Source: Isoetes taiwanensis (Eukaryota; Streptophyta; Lycopodiopsida; Isoetales; Isoetaceae). Taken from it: a DNA stretch of 64,000 bases. The position numbers and the translations under genes were made by a program. This document shows positions 45,435 through 57,466 of the stretch, piece by piece. Position 1 is the first letter of the stretch. Every line of letters begins with the position of its first letter. A model generated the notes under the pieces. It was not told the DNA's origin. It worked only from the letters and a program-made list of their open reading frames with translations, and did not search any database. The DNA is taken from the NCBI GenBank assembly GCA_021234155.1, contig JAJEKV010000010.1, positions 5,802,871 through 5,866,870 on the forward strand, in the 5' to 3' direction.

Positions 45435-46440
45435 ATCAAAAGATCGATCCGCTTGATGTAGAAAGCAAATATAACTCATCACTTGTCTGATCACATAACG
45501 TTTTTGGTCTAAGAAGACAAAAGAAGGCATGACACATCTCAAAAAACAAGAAAAATGAGCTTCCATATGGCAAAAAGTCTTTAGCCACAGTCATAGCTAA
45601 AATCTGCACACACAAATTAGAGCTCACGGTGCTCATCACAGCAGCGGCTAGGCAAGGGCAAGATGTCCGGACAAAAATATAGGCATATATCTTTCTGTTA
45701 TTCTGAAATGCGCTCTTGTCAAGAGTTTTTTACGAAGCTTGAAGTTTACCTGATGTAAGGCCGTGATTATGCGAGCTCTGATACTTACCATCCATTGTTT
45801 CTAACAGACCAAACTTCTTGAAGATATGGCATATAATCAGGCCTCTGAATCGCCCCATGGTCTTCTATTTGAATCACTCAACTAAGTTTTCCTCTAAACT
45901 TTCCACTTTAGCTTTTTTGAAGACCCAAAGCCTTCTGTTATCCAAGGAATAGAGGTAAAATGGATTGATGCTTGAAAGATTTTAAAAACTGCATCATCCA
46001 TTCCCATCACAAAATAGAAGTAGGGTTGCTTTGATTCCCTAGCGCCCAATCGTGAGACAACGCGTGGCATAGCCCAATATTGCAGAATAGAAGTTGGGTT
46101 GCTCGATTCTGCGTGACCGGCTGTGCCTGTTACTCAGCAAGAACTTCACACTATTTTTCCACCAGATCTTCCCTGTTCTGTGTTATTTTTCCACCAGATC
46201 TTCCATGTTTTGTACTGTTCTTCAGCTATTCTTTGCCGAAAAGACTTCACAGAGGTCAGATCTTAGAGTGCAAAGACTTTATAGGGCAGGATCTTCGCAA
46301 GGCAGGTAGTTTTTGCGTTGGATCTATCAAAAAACCTCTAAGACGTCTGATTTTTGCCGTATCTCTTCCTAATCTATTCAAGACAACTTCAAATCTCATG
46401 AAACGGAAGAAAAGATCCAAACCCTAGCTCCCCTACTTCT
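45435..46440. other. Unassigned sequence between the E2 pseudogene and the foldback
   Basis: No supported gene. A short doubled segment (TTTTTCCACCAGATCTTCC(C/A)TGTT) lies at about 46152-46210. Open frames here are short and of unnatural composition. Confidence 0.4.
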
Positions 46441-46446
46441 ATTTTG

Positions 46447-46564
46447 TAGGGGAAGGGAAGCAGGGGCTCCCCTTCTGCAATAATCGGCAGACCCGCTCCC
46501 GGCTGCGCCGGTCGCGGGGCCCCTGCCGATTTTGTGGAAGGGGAGCCCCTGCTTCCCTTCCCCT
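46447..46564. repeat. GC-rich foldback with ~44-bp arms
   Basis: The left arm 46447-46490 (TAGGGGAAGGGAAGCAGGGG...AATCGGCAG) and right arm about 46521-46564 are inverted copies with few mismatches around a ~30-nt loop that is itself GC-rich (GCTCCCGGCTGCGCCGG). It is much richer in GC than its surroundings. Either a small MITE or a terminator-like hairpin; function unknown. Confidence 0.75.
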
Positions 46565-46842
46565 ATACATTTGTGTGGGCAAGAATCGCAGAGCTTGTGA
46601 CCTCCCCAAATAGGAAAGCCCCACCGCCCTTTGCAAGCACAGGGCCTCCGCAAATCTGCCGGAATAATTTCACAAAGTTGTTTGTATGCAAGAAAAATCC
46701 ACCTGATAATCATGCCGGAGATTGTACCCAGGAAAAAGACTGTGTACGTGTCGCTCAAATATTAAGGCGCAAAAAGAATCGAATCTAAGGAGAAATAATT
46801 ATATATGTGTAGATAATGCACGATATATTATAAATGGTTCTT

Positions 46843-46986
46843 GGGCCTTTGGTGTGGTGGTAAAACACTAGTTTTAGATCAATTATGTCTCAAGTTCGAG
46901 ACCGCCCAAATTCGCAATGTGTATAGACCCGTCCCATGGCTCGTTCTGGTCTCTGTCGATGGTAAAATAATATCTATCTATCTATC
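46843..46986 (+). mobile_element. tRNA-derived SINE
   Basis: The head GGGCCTTTGGTGTGGTGGTA is followed by a box B match (AAGTTCGAGACC) about 40 bp on, giving a tRNA-like pol III promoter. A ~70-bp body ends in TAATATCTATCTATCTATC, the short-repeat tail of many plant SINEs. Clear target duplications were not found. The order head, body, tail sets the plus strand. Confidence 0.65.
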
Positions 46987-47063
46987 CTTTGGTTTCTCAA
47001 CTCTTTAGTTCCATTGGTTTGCCAATAGCCTGATGCAAATTATTTGCACTACAACTTCGCATA

Positions 47064-47084
47064 CATGCATGCATGCATGCATTA
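47064..47084. repeat. (CATG)n microsatellite
   Basis: About five CATG units in a row at 47064-47084; self-complementary. Confidence 0.7.
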
Positions 47085-47336
47085 TCGATGAACTATTTTA
47101 CAACAAAGAACTTCACAAACTATTATAGAGTAAAATCGATGTTAATTACTTGGTCAACAATTAATCCCTTTTCTCCTTTTCCATATAAGTAATTATTGTT
47201 CTTATGAAAACCGTATCTAACAAGGTGTTGTCCCACGATGAGTTGCCTATGAATGGGGTAGAGATAAATGTAATGAAATTGAATTGAAATGCAATAGATC
47301 AAATCCAATGTTTCCACAAAGAGACACAAGTAGTAT

Positions 47337-48055
47337 ATGATGTCAATGCATTTGATGAGCATAAGTGGAAGCCCACATACAAGAAAGTTGTTCATGTATC
47401 ACTACTCTTTGACTGATAGACAGCTCAGCAGATATAGGGAGTTATACTACTCTCATAAGATGTTAGCAGATTTGTATGGCACATTGCTCCTTCTCATGGG
47501 AAAAGGTGATCTTCACTCATTGCTGATGGAGAATGGATCAGAATATAACAGCTATCACTTTGGTACGGATAAAGGCTTCTACCGGATCTACAATGCTATA
47601 TTTGATCAGAAAATGCAGGAATGAGACTCCCTAGCCAAAACTTTCATCCCGAGCTTCAAATACCTATAGTTCCCTTCTCATTGTCACCAAACCTACTGTC
47701 AACAGCTCATCTGCTAGTACTCAATATTGTATCTATTGCTTGTCTAACTACAAGCTTTAGCATTTTGCTTGGCTTTTTGTTCATGCAGGTTATGGTTTTC
47801 TGGTCACAGCAGGGAGTTGTGATTTCTGCCCTCTCACAAAGGGCAAGGGACTTCATATTCTCGCCTTATCTCTCAAACTTGGTGCAGCTGGTGTGAAGTT
47901 TCTTGTTTTTGTTCACAACCTTGAAGATACATTTTATCATATTATCATTATCCTGTTTAAACTTATTTAACTCTGGTGGCTGCTGATATGGATTTTTCCC
48001 ATCAGTCACAATATTTGTATGGCTTTAATTAATTAATGGAAAAAACACCTCTTAC

Positions 48056-48091
<36 letters not shown>
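47337..48091 (+). pseudogene. Unidentified exon-like segments ending in a poly(A) tract
   Basis: The frame 47337-47624 has protein-like composition (HYSLTDRQLSRYRELYYSHK, DLHSLLMENGSEYNSYHFG). A second segment begins at an acceptor (TTCATGCAG/GTTATGG, 47790) and stays open to ~47893 in one frame and ~47990 in another. A run of about 30 A residues ends the region (48061-48090). I recognise no family. It could be the 3' end of a retroposed gene or a LINE fragment; the possible intron argues against a simple processed copy. Confidence 0.3.
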
Positions 48092-48093
<2 letters not shown>

Positions 48094-49404
48094 ATAACGT
48101 TGACATATGCTTTGTGATGTGAAGTATTTAGTGAGAACATGCGTTAATGTGAAGTATTTAGTAAGAACATGCACTAAAGTCCATATGCAAGGAACTTAAT
48201 ATTATTCATGTTGAAAAGTTTCACTGAACGTCGCTATTGACATGGATTTCACATTATTTACCCATTGAAGGTAATGTATAGTAAATTCTTGTGACTCCTC
48301 CTTGCAGATGCTTCTACAAATCATACACACTAGTAATCTAAGAAATTATGTAAATGTTAATAGATTTGGAAAGTGGCATCGTGTCTTCATTTACTACTAA
48401 TGCCATGTCATTAGTTAATGTAAAATGCACGTGTATGTTAGTTTCTCTTCTATTTAAATAAATTAAAATTGAACGACTAATTTACTAGACCAGCCTAGCA
48501 TTTTTAGACTAGTTAGCTTATCCTACCACTTGATAAAGGATGGAATCCCCTACTGCTAGCAGACAAACCAAGCACATTATAGACAAAAGTTCTACCACGT
48601 TGGGAATCATCACCGGATAGAATCTCTAGCCATTGTAGACAAAAGTTCTACCATTTTGAGAATCATCACCGGTTAGAACCTCTAGCCACATCCAACAAGA
48701 CAACGTATGTGGCTGGACGGGAGATCACCCATTCCAGTTCTATTCCAGCAAAAGCGCACTTAATTTGAGTCATATTACGAGGTCTCTACCAACTTCCCTT
48801 ACTTTCGTTGTGCAAAACTTTTGCAGTGCAAGCATTCTGTAGGCTAGAATAGAACCACATCTTAGGAAATCCAGTTCATAGGGCATCATTAGGGGAAGTT
48901 CAGGTCCTAGAGCATCATCAGGGCAACTTCTTGCGCACCACATAGGTGCCACATGCATGCAAGACTTTTGGGCATTCTAGGACTTTGAAAACAAATACTA
49001 ATTTACTAGACTAGCCTAGCCTTTTTAGACTAGTTAGCTTATCCTAAACTAGATTGCGATTGAATGCACCTACAATAGCAGACAAACCGAGCACATTCTA
49101 GGCAATAGTTCTACTAGGTCAAAGACCATCATTGATAAAATCCCTAGCCATACTCAACAGGATAGATATAAAATCAACTATCTCAGTTCTCTTCCACTCA
49201 ATGCACAATTAACTTGAGGTATGTTGCGAGGTCTTTACCAACCTTTCCCACTTATGTTGGGCATAATGTTTGTAATACATGCTCATTTTGTAGGTTAAAA
49301 TAGAATTCCACGTTAGGAACTTGAGGTCCTAGGGCATCTCCAATGGGCAAGACTTTTAGCACTGCCATCTAGGTGTCACCCACTGCGCGGAATATTTGGG
49401 CATT
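48092..49404. other. Non-coding stretch with a diverged ~470-bp repeat
   Basis: The segment CTAATTTACTAGAC(C/T)AGCCTAGC(A/C)TTTTTAGACTAGTTAGCTTATCCTA occurs at about 48477-48530 and 48997-49050. It is followed in both by similar text (CAGACAAACC(A/G)AGCACATT, TTCTACCA.GTT). This is an old tandem duplication. No gene was seen. Confidence 0.55.
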
Positions 49405-51015
49405 TGTGACGTCCCCTACTCATATACGGTACATTCATTGTATACAAACAGGAGTTCATCCCCCATACCAGCTCCACACTGATACAGGGCCCTCCACGTA
49501 TCACTGTAACCTTGATGAGTTCCAGTGGGAAGAATGAAGGGGTCATTTGCCCTGTCTCCCTCAGGGCCGACCTAGCTGCGGAAGCGTAACATACATATCA
49601 GTACACAACATAAATATCACATACCACCTCGAAGGATGGCACATCACATATCTGCATAGACAAAGATCAATACATCACAAGGGCATCCTACCCAAGGCTC
49701 AGACTTCAAGGGAATGACTGACAGCTTGGGCCTCCAGAGTTCATTGCAGACAGAATTCATGGCAATGAATTTGACTGGCATGAGAACATGGCTTAGGGTA
49801 GTCCACTCCATCCGCCCCTCCTGTGCACACTTTGCAGAGTAGGTTGATAAGTGTTGGGACCTGACTGTTAGCCCGCCGGATGCATAGCCAAAGGGGCTAT
49901 TCCTGGGTTGCATCTCCCCAGTTCCGATGGGGCAGGTAGGGATCACTCCCTCCAAAGATCTACATGCTGACTCAAGGTGACTAGAGGGCCACTGCCCTTA
50001 TTCGACTTGAACCCAATGGAGAGTGACGCATCACTCCACGAGTGTCGAGCCCATGCCTTGCCCACACGCAGTGGCAAGCCATTAGACCTAGTCCACAGGG
50101 ATCCCCGACAGACTTTACACACCAGAGGGATCGTTCTCATGAGTCAGGACATGAACCTCCTTGTAAGCCAGTCTGGCCCCTTTACCTACAACCAGGCGTG
50201 GCTCCTGTGCACAGGCCGAATTTATAGTGCACTAAAGAGGCTAACTAGGAGCATCATCTACTAGGCTTTAAGGTCTCTACCCCCCTTCCCAATACAATGA
50301 GTTCACAGAGATACATCATCAGATACATATCACAGAAGAACTAAAGAACAAGATCTAATCTAAATCACAGAGTTAAATTCTTTAGTTATGGCTCGATATC
50401 TAGAGATCTAGATGGTTGCTATAGGCAAATCAATATGCTAAACCTACTTATTCTATGTCTGGGAGGCGGTTTAGGCTATTGATTTGGCAAAATACCTGAT
50501 CCTTGGCTTGCTCCTCCTGCTCTGAACTCGACCATGCTGCAGAACTGCTTGAAGATGAAGCTAAAAGGGAAAACTGATGGCCTAGTCTGCAGAGACAGAC
50601 TTTGGGAGGCGAGATGGGCTCTTGAAGCAAGCAAAACAGAGCCCTAGAAGCCTTTGGACGAAAATGGAAAGTTAGGGTTTATATAGACTAAGGGTTAGAG
50701 CTAGGGTTCCCATTATTCCCTTTAGGCATGTGGGATAATTGGATGTGGCCCCACTTATATTAAATAAGTGGCCTAGGATATCCACATGTATAAATGTGTA
50801 CACATGGATAAATGTGTACACATTGACACACACATGGATAAGTGTCCACATGAGCAAATGTGCCCATAATTAAATGCACACACCTTGCAAGTTGCCCCCT
50901 AGGGTGTTACTTGCTCGGCTACACGTTGGCGTACACGTCAGTCGGAATGGCGTGTACGCGTGACGAGGCAGTACAATATACGTCTTAGGACCGTATACTA
51001 TGCTGGAACGTCACA
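49405..51015 (-). mobile_element. Gypsy-like LTR (minus orientation), 1611 bp
   Basis: The segment starts TGTGACGTCCCC and ends GGAACGTCACA, that is TGTGACGT...ACGTCACA inverted ends with TG/CA borders. Immediately to the right, read on the minus strand, lies AAGGTGGGGAGAA (51016-51028), a polypurine tract directly before the LTR start, repeated 40 bp further in. So this is the 3' LTR of a Ty3/gypsy-type element whose interior should extend to the right. No 5-bp target duplication was found around the LTR alone, which argues against a solo LTR. No intact pol lies beside it. Confidence 0.65.
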
Positions 51016-51028
51016 TTCTCCCCACCTT

Positions 51029-53500
51029 GAAATGATGCTGTCCGCAGCATCGTGGGTCTCCCCACCTTGGGATCTTCTTAACCTGCAATCAACTTGATGC
51101 ATACAATTTATTATTATTATTATACTTACACAATGATTAGAATTACTCTAGGGTAATGTTTAAGACATTACTATACTATTTCATTATCCAATTAACTTAT
51201 CACTTCATAACTTAATCAACGCAAGGTAATTACTAACCTTACTTAATACAACATTTAAGTTTATCAAAGTTTATCAATTTCATACAAAATTTACACTTCC
51301 AAGGTACTCTTCATCCCTTGCAACACGTTATAACAAAATTTGTGTTGCAAGTCTTTGCACCTTGAAATCCTGCATTAATTTTTACAATATCTATAATTAC
51401 ATAATTACTAGCTTACACAAGATTTAAGCGATTAATTTCAATGGTAGAAATCACAACTACTCTAGAACTATGTATAGAAGTGCTCGTGATGCGACTCCCC
51501 GCCGGTTCTTCGTTCTCATTGGCCTCTTGGATTCACACCACGCTAGAATATTAATGTAAAGTTGGTTATAAGGGAACCACCCCATCTATCTACATGAATG
51601 CATGACTAATCTCCCGGCGTAGGAAGAGGATGCTTCTTCCATCGTGGCCGTGGAGACAGCGCCCTATAATGCCTAGGATGACACTCATGCCTACACCTTT
51701 AGTTGCCCTGGGCGTGAAGGTGGCGTCCTTCCCATAGGCATTGACTAGAGGTGCTTTCCTATCAATGCATTCCTGAATGGCCTCTTATCTCTCGAGGTCG
51801 TCTACTTCCGTGGGACGGAAGTAGACTTTTTATCTACCTTCCAACTCATTCAAGCAAAACCGCGGTCATGCCTACAATGACATTACACCACGTCCTAGAG
51901 ATACCATAGTCGTCTCATCATCGGTAACAACGCATGCAACCCATACCTAGCATAGGCTGCATTCGTAGATTAACTTGAAACCTGCATGATTTCTGCTGGC
52001 TCCTTTAATGCATGCGATTAACATAATTACCCTAAGGTAATATTTATGAATTGACATTATCATAGTATCGGATACATTACTTCCGATAGTACAATTATAT
52101 TTACTCTAAGCTTTACAATATTTAATGACTTTTAGATCGCGATTATCTATTGTTTAAATTTGGTTTTTCCGGCACCCCAAAAACTTTTTAGATTTTTTCT
52201 TTAACTTGATTTCCTAAGATTTTGAAGGTTTTGGCGGCCGGAAAATAATTCCGATATTCAAAAAAAAATGGGAAAAAAGTTTGGTATAATTTTAGGACCG
52301 CGTTTTCCAGTTGATAGAACTTCTATAATGGGCTGGTGTTTTGAGGCCGCTGGATTATCCTCTAGGCTGCATCCGACAATTGTTCAAGCCTGAGTTCTAT
52401 GAGAAAAGATACGGCATGAAATTTTCCCCTTTCAACGTTTTCGTGCACATGCATATGATGATGATATTCGGATGATATTTTGCATTTTATAATCGATGGA
52501 TCCGCCTTTAGGTTGCTATTCCCGGCCGTTGCATTTGAAACTTTAAAGTCACATGGAACCGTAGAAAATCAGCAACAGTTCTGGCTCCAGTCTTAATTCT
52601 TTGCGTAGCCAGGGTTCTATGCAACTCTATGTCTTCATCTCACGGGTTATCCTTTCCATAATTTTTGAGATTTTGTTGTTTTCCAGAATCAATATTGGTG
52701 GAGACAGACCCGGCTAGATATTTGCCAGCACGAAGAATCAGACGAAGAATCAGGTTATTCTGTACTTTTTCTTTTTGTCCAACAGATGCACGTTTTGAAG
52801 CTTTTAAATTTTGACACTGCACAGATCCGCTCCAATATTGTGAGGCCAAGTATGGTGAACATGTATATTCCATTTGGAATTCATGAATAAGTAGTCATAA
52901 TATTAATGTAGGTACGTGCAAGTTATCTTGAACCATTTTTGAACATCCATCTTGATGTAGAAGATGTACAAATATCCTATTTGCATTTTATCTAGGTATG
53001 ACCCAGCGTGAAGTTCTTTGTAAGCATATCAAACAGTGAGGCACCAAGGATATATTATATTAAATGCATGTTCTGAGTTCTTTTTCTATTGCCATGCTTT
53101 ATTTGCTTAAGCAGTTTCGTCCTTATATTGTTTGCTATTTTTCCATCCAGTGTTGTTGATTCAGCCTAAAGAATATTTGCTCCATAATCCTTCAGGTAAA
53201 GTCGCTGCCCTTTGTTTTAAAGATTAGAAGCCCTTTGTTTTAAAGGTAGTTTTTACTTGCAAGTGAGGCTTATGCTATGGAGCATGCAGGACAGGTCTAA
53301 GAGACTGGAGACCCTTGGGCATTGCAGCTTACTGCCTATGAAATGCTTTTGTATGCTAGATGTGCATGTATGGCCTTGATGACATCATTTTGAAGCAGAT
53401 AACTCTTCTTCATACATCCATCTTGATGCAGAAGATGTACAAATATCCTATTTGCATTTTATATAGGTATGTCCCAGCGTGAAGTTCTTTGTAAGCATAG
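51029..53500. other. Degenerate sequence right of the LTR
   Basis: No reverse transcriptase or integrase motif could be read. It contains a perfect 12-bp-arm hairpin (GTCTACTTCCGT-GGG-ACGGAAGTAGAC, 51800-51826). A ~90-bp segment (ATCCATCTTGATG(T/C)AGAAGATGTACAAATATCC...TTCTTTGTAAGCATA) occurs at about 52945-53029 and again at about 53417-53499. Confidence 0.5.
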
Positions 53501-55825
53501 AAATCGTGCCCAAGGCTATCATTTTTCCCTTCAGTTCATGAGAGTGAGAGGAATGCAGAGACCGTCAATCTTCACAAACATGGCAAATACATTGACTCAC
53601 CCAAATCCGTGAGATCTTCGCATACAGCTTCAAAGCTACAAACATAAAATTATTTTGCACAGCAGACTTGAAGTAAAGTCGAAGACCCGATTGCAGACAA
53701 ACGAGCAACCTTGACTCTCCTCCTGTTCACACAAAGTTCTTCGCGCACTCCTTTAATATATCCAACAAACTTAAGGCTTCATGCTAAGATCGACACTTCA
53801 TTTCATGCAGCTATTGTGCTCATCGCCTGGCCTTATTTGCTACAATAGGAGCCATGATAATTTGTTAGCATGCCATTTAATGCATTTGATTTTAGCAAAC
53901 AAGCTGAGCTCTAACATAATAATGGCAAACCTCAAATTTTCGATTCACTGCGCTTCCTTCTTTCTACAGTCTGCATGTTCCTTCTTTCCACTGTCCGCCA
54001 ATTCCATGCAGGTATACATACTTTCGCAATGTGCACCTTACAAGTTTAATAGATTAATTTTACTTTGGCTTGAATTGCAATCACTATTCACATTTTCAGT
54101 ATGTGTTGAAACCGAAGCTAAACCTCCAACTGCACAGCAGCAGACCGAACTGGCTCAGTCAAGAGGCTTCGCCAGAATTTCAAGATTCGATCAGAATGTT
54201 TTAAGCCTTTCAAGATTCGATCAGATAGTAATTTTCAAACCTTATTCCCAATTGTGACAGAGAGAATACGACACTAATCTACCCAGGTTACCTGCATTCT
54301 TATTATATTTCTTCAGTTGTAGTTCATATTTCTCAGATTTTTCATGCTTTAAATTGCAGACATGAAGTTTGTCCTTCATCGTAGTTCTGCCTGCTAAGAC
54401 GTGGTTCCTCCCACCCCTTGACCAGAAAGTTCATTTAATTTGTCGTTGCAGAGCCAAACAAATGCAGAGACCATGCATCTTCACAAAGATGCAGCATACA
54501 TTGATCTGCTTCCACAGGTAAGACAGTCTATCGCATTCACATTTTCACATATACTTTTTACATTTCACCCAACATCGTAATTTCTTCTCTTGCACGTAAC
54601 ATATTCTTAAATAGCTGCTACATATTTCTTAAGTCATGGTTTTGTCTTCTTCATGAATAATCCTCACAAGATTGCGGAGAAATTTCCAAGTCAGACCGCT
54701 TAACATTCATATTTGCATTCTGTTTCTCAAGAACAGCACGAAGGACCTCAAATACATAAAGCTTCATTCGCTCAAACTAATCAAAAGCAAAAGTACTACT
54801 TCATGCACTCGCCATCTCTTTTCCTTCAAACATAAAGTTTCACGTTCGATATAATCCAGGTAATACCATCCAGTTTCACATAATTTCCTTCAATATAGCT
54901 TTGTACTTTAGCTTTTAGCCTCTTCATCCTACCTTTACTTTTTGTTTTAACTACAGAACAGTATTTACACGCCAACAATAGGTGTTTCTACACCAACAAT
55001 AAGTCAACGCTACCCAGGTAATACCATCCAATTTCACATACTTTCTTGCATACAGCTTTGTGGTTTGGCTTTTAGTCTGTTCATTCTTCCTTTACTTTCT
55101 ATTCTTTCATTATCATCAATCAGGATAATATTGTGGGAAGGCATTCCAACAAAAAGAAGCAAAGAGTTTCACAGAACTTTCAAATGAAGACTTGAAGCCA
55201 CTCATAGAGTATCAAGCACCATCACCAGCTACACTGCTTGCAATTCCTCTTTTCAGATTATCTCCATTATTATATCGTTATGAGCTCTGCAGTCTATTAT
55301 AACCAATGCTGTCACAATCTTGCTCTTTTCAAAAGGTCAGTTTATAGTTAAAATTTTGATTTCTAAACCTACGTTGCATGCCCAGCATAAATCAGAGAAT
55401 ATAGGATCAGAGAATACCGCACTTATGTTATGTCAGCTAATAAGAGAATTTGAAACTGTGTGCAATTGCTGAGTTTCATCAGACCCATACTTTGTAGAGG
55501 ACAATAAATATTGCCAGCCTGAAGAATCAAGTTATTTTGTATTGTATTCTCCTTATCCAGCAGATCCACATTCTCAAGCTTTTAAATTTCATTTGCTGCA
55601 TTTAATTATGCTATTTTCTTTCCAGGTCTTTGTTAATCTCAACTTTATATACCACTTTCATATTTTGGTGTCATACAATAGTAAGGTCTTTCCTAGGTTC
55701 CAAATTGTCTTTGATACATAAGAGAGTGTAAGAATTAGCAGTCAAATAAGCAAGACTTGAAGGATAGCAGTAAAGTTCTAGCTGATTATATGGATGTTTT
55801 TAATGAATGGCTTGCTGGCTTACAG
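53501..55825 (+). other. Series of duplicated exon-like segments
   Basis: AATGCAGAGACC(A/G)T...CTTCACAAA.ATG..(G/A)CA(A/T)ACATTGA occurs at about 53553-53600 and 54472-54518. The second copy ends at a clean donor (CCACAG/GTAAGA, 54519). CCAGGTAATACCATCCA(G/A)TTTCACATA and its ~100-bp tail are tandemly repeated at about 54857 and 55014. A block near 52715-52815 recurs at about 55505-55590. These may be duplicated exons of a rapidly evolving or captured gene; no protein family is recognised. Confidence 0.35.
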
Positions 55826-56370
55826 GAAGCAATGTACAAGAGCCAACTTCAGGAGTACACACAAAAGTTTTCTTGCCCCTCCCCATCCATTCTTAGAACT
55901 GAAAATGTTCCTGTTGGACAATCTTAATTGCGAGATATAGATATTCGTTTGCTCCTGCCTCATCAACATACTTTTCTTTATTTAGTTGCGTATAATTTTC
56001 TATGCTCTCTTTTTGTGCAGCAGCAATCTAGCCTTTGTAAAAATATAATGCAACAGTATCCGCAGCTTAATGGCACATTTTATTCAACCGGTGCTTCAAA
56101 AAACAAAAAAGATACTGAAATTAGAGCTGCACGCACTGCTCTTATAGCGATACATTGGAAGTGCTTCTCTTTTTATTGCTAAATTTGTTTCCATTGCAGT
56201 TGCTCCTGCACCTGTCACAACCAGCGTCCAAGGAAGACAAACAAGTTGTCCCAGAAGAGACAAAAGTTTTCCAGGCCAAAAGTAAGGTACAAATTAAAGA
56301 GAGTCTCAACAGATCCTGTACGAAACGGAAAGTAACTCCTTCAAAAACACCCCCAAGCAAGAAATATTAA
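55826..56370 (+). pseudogene. Double-stranded RNA-binding domain gene fragment (DRB-like)
   Basis: Three exon pieces. 55826-~55926 follows a TTACAG acceptor and encodes AMYKSQLQEYTQKFSCPSPS, matching helix 1 and loop of a dsRBD. 56021-~56155 follows TGTGCAG and encodes YPQLNGTFYSTGASKNKKDT then EIRAARTALIAIH, matching the last strand and helix 2 with the KKDAE..AA signature. 56200-56370 follows TTGCAG and encodes a Ser/Lys-rich tail with a stop. The region between strands 1 and 2 is poorly preserved, and the frame stops soon after the first piece, so this is probably a fragment. It lies about 1.1 kb before a Helitron 3' end, which suggests capture. Confidence 0.55.
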
Positions 56371-57440
56371 GCTGAACGTTTAAAATCCGAGCAAACAGTA
56401 CTATCAAAGCAGCAGAAAGTTACCAGGGTGAAAAACCAATTTCGTTCCCTATCTTTCTCTCATATGTCCTTCAAGTGCCAATTGCCAATTCTATTCAATA
56501 TGTTTCTCATATATTTATGAGATGCCAGACATCCACGGGTTTTTCATGAATGCTATTCATCCAATATTTCCAACTGTGCAATAAAGGCTGTGGTAATTAC
56601 CATACGTATCTTTTTAGAACACATGTTCGAGACATTTTGCGTATCATGTCAACGACCAATATTTGTGAGCTTGAAACTATTCTAAAGGCTGCAATAAATA
56701 GGACAGGTTTTTTATAATTACATTCTTGATAGCAAAAGATCATCATTTCAAGTGACACATTTGTATAATTGTGTAAGAGAGTTCTTTCTATTCTACTCTA
56801 TTCTTAGGTGAAAATGAACGACTTCTCCCGGAATTCTATCTAGAATCCAAACTTACATCTACAATAATCTATGTTCTACAAATTTTAATTTTCTTGCATT
56901 AGGTACTAACTTCGCAAACAAAATGTCATACTTAAGAAATCCTTTCAAATCTACAGATCAAGTAAACAAAATGATCAACCAATCATGCCTTCAGATCGCA
57001 AACGAACTAAATAACTAACATCCAATAATCTTGCAACCAAACAACTAACATCCAACCAATTATATTGTCTAACTCGACTACATGCCATCTTCTTATATAT
57101 AAGTACGACACATTCTCTCCCAAAACATGAGCCTAACTTGATCTCCATCATATAACACATTATCGTAACGCATTTGTAATTGACCTTCACTTATGAAGAT
57201 GCATGTAGCAAAATGAAAGGCCACGATATAACAAATTAAAAGCCATGATAACAAAGCCCTAATTGGTACCAATCTATACAATACACAATAGCACTTCAAG
57301 TAGATGAACATAGAAGATCATTGAGTAAGTAACTATCATACCTTTGTTTCTACTCTTATCTATAAATATTGTTTCCGTGCATGCTACACCTTCATTTCGG
57401 GCCTTATTAAACAACCACCCCACCAAATTGTACTAGATCC
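56371..57440. other. AT-rich non-coding sequence inside the putative Helitron
   Basis: No gene. It leads into the Helitron terminus at 57466. The only notable feature is short repeats such as CAACTAACATCCAA. Confidence 0.4.
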
Positions 57441-57466
57441 CGGCAACGCCGGGCACCATAACTAGT
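57439..57466 (+). mobile_element. Helitron 3' terminus
   Basis: A GC hairpin, CCCGGC-AAC-GCCGGG (57439-57453), is followed 8 nt later by CTAGT (57462-57466) and then by T. This is the canonical Helitron end: a short hairpin about 8-12 nt before CTRR-T, inserted 5' of T. The 5' TC end was not found with confidence, so the element length is unknown. It probably covers at least the DRB fragment to the left. Confidence 0.75.

Noticed and set aside
46843-46915. Possible tRNA gene
   Set aside because: Boxes A and B are present, but the cloverleaf is not complete and a SINE body and short-repeat tail follow, so it is called a SINE.
49405-51015. Solo LTR
   Set aside because: The flanking 5-mers do not match and a polypurine tract abuts the right side, so it is called the 3' LTR of a larger, decayed element.
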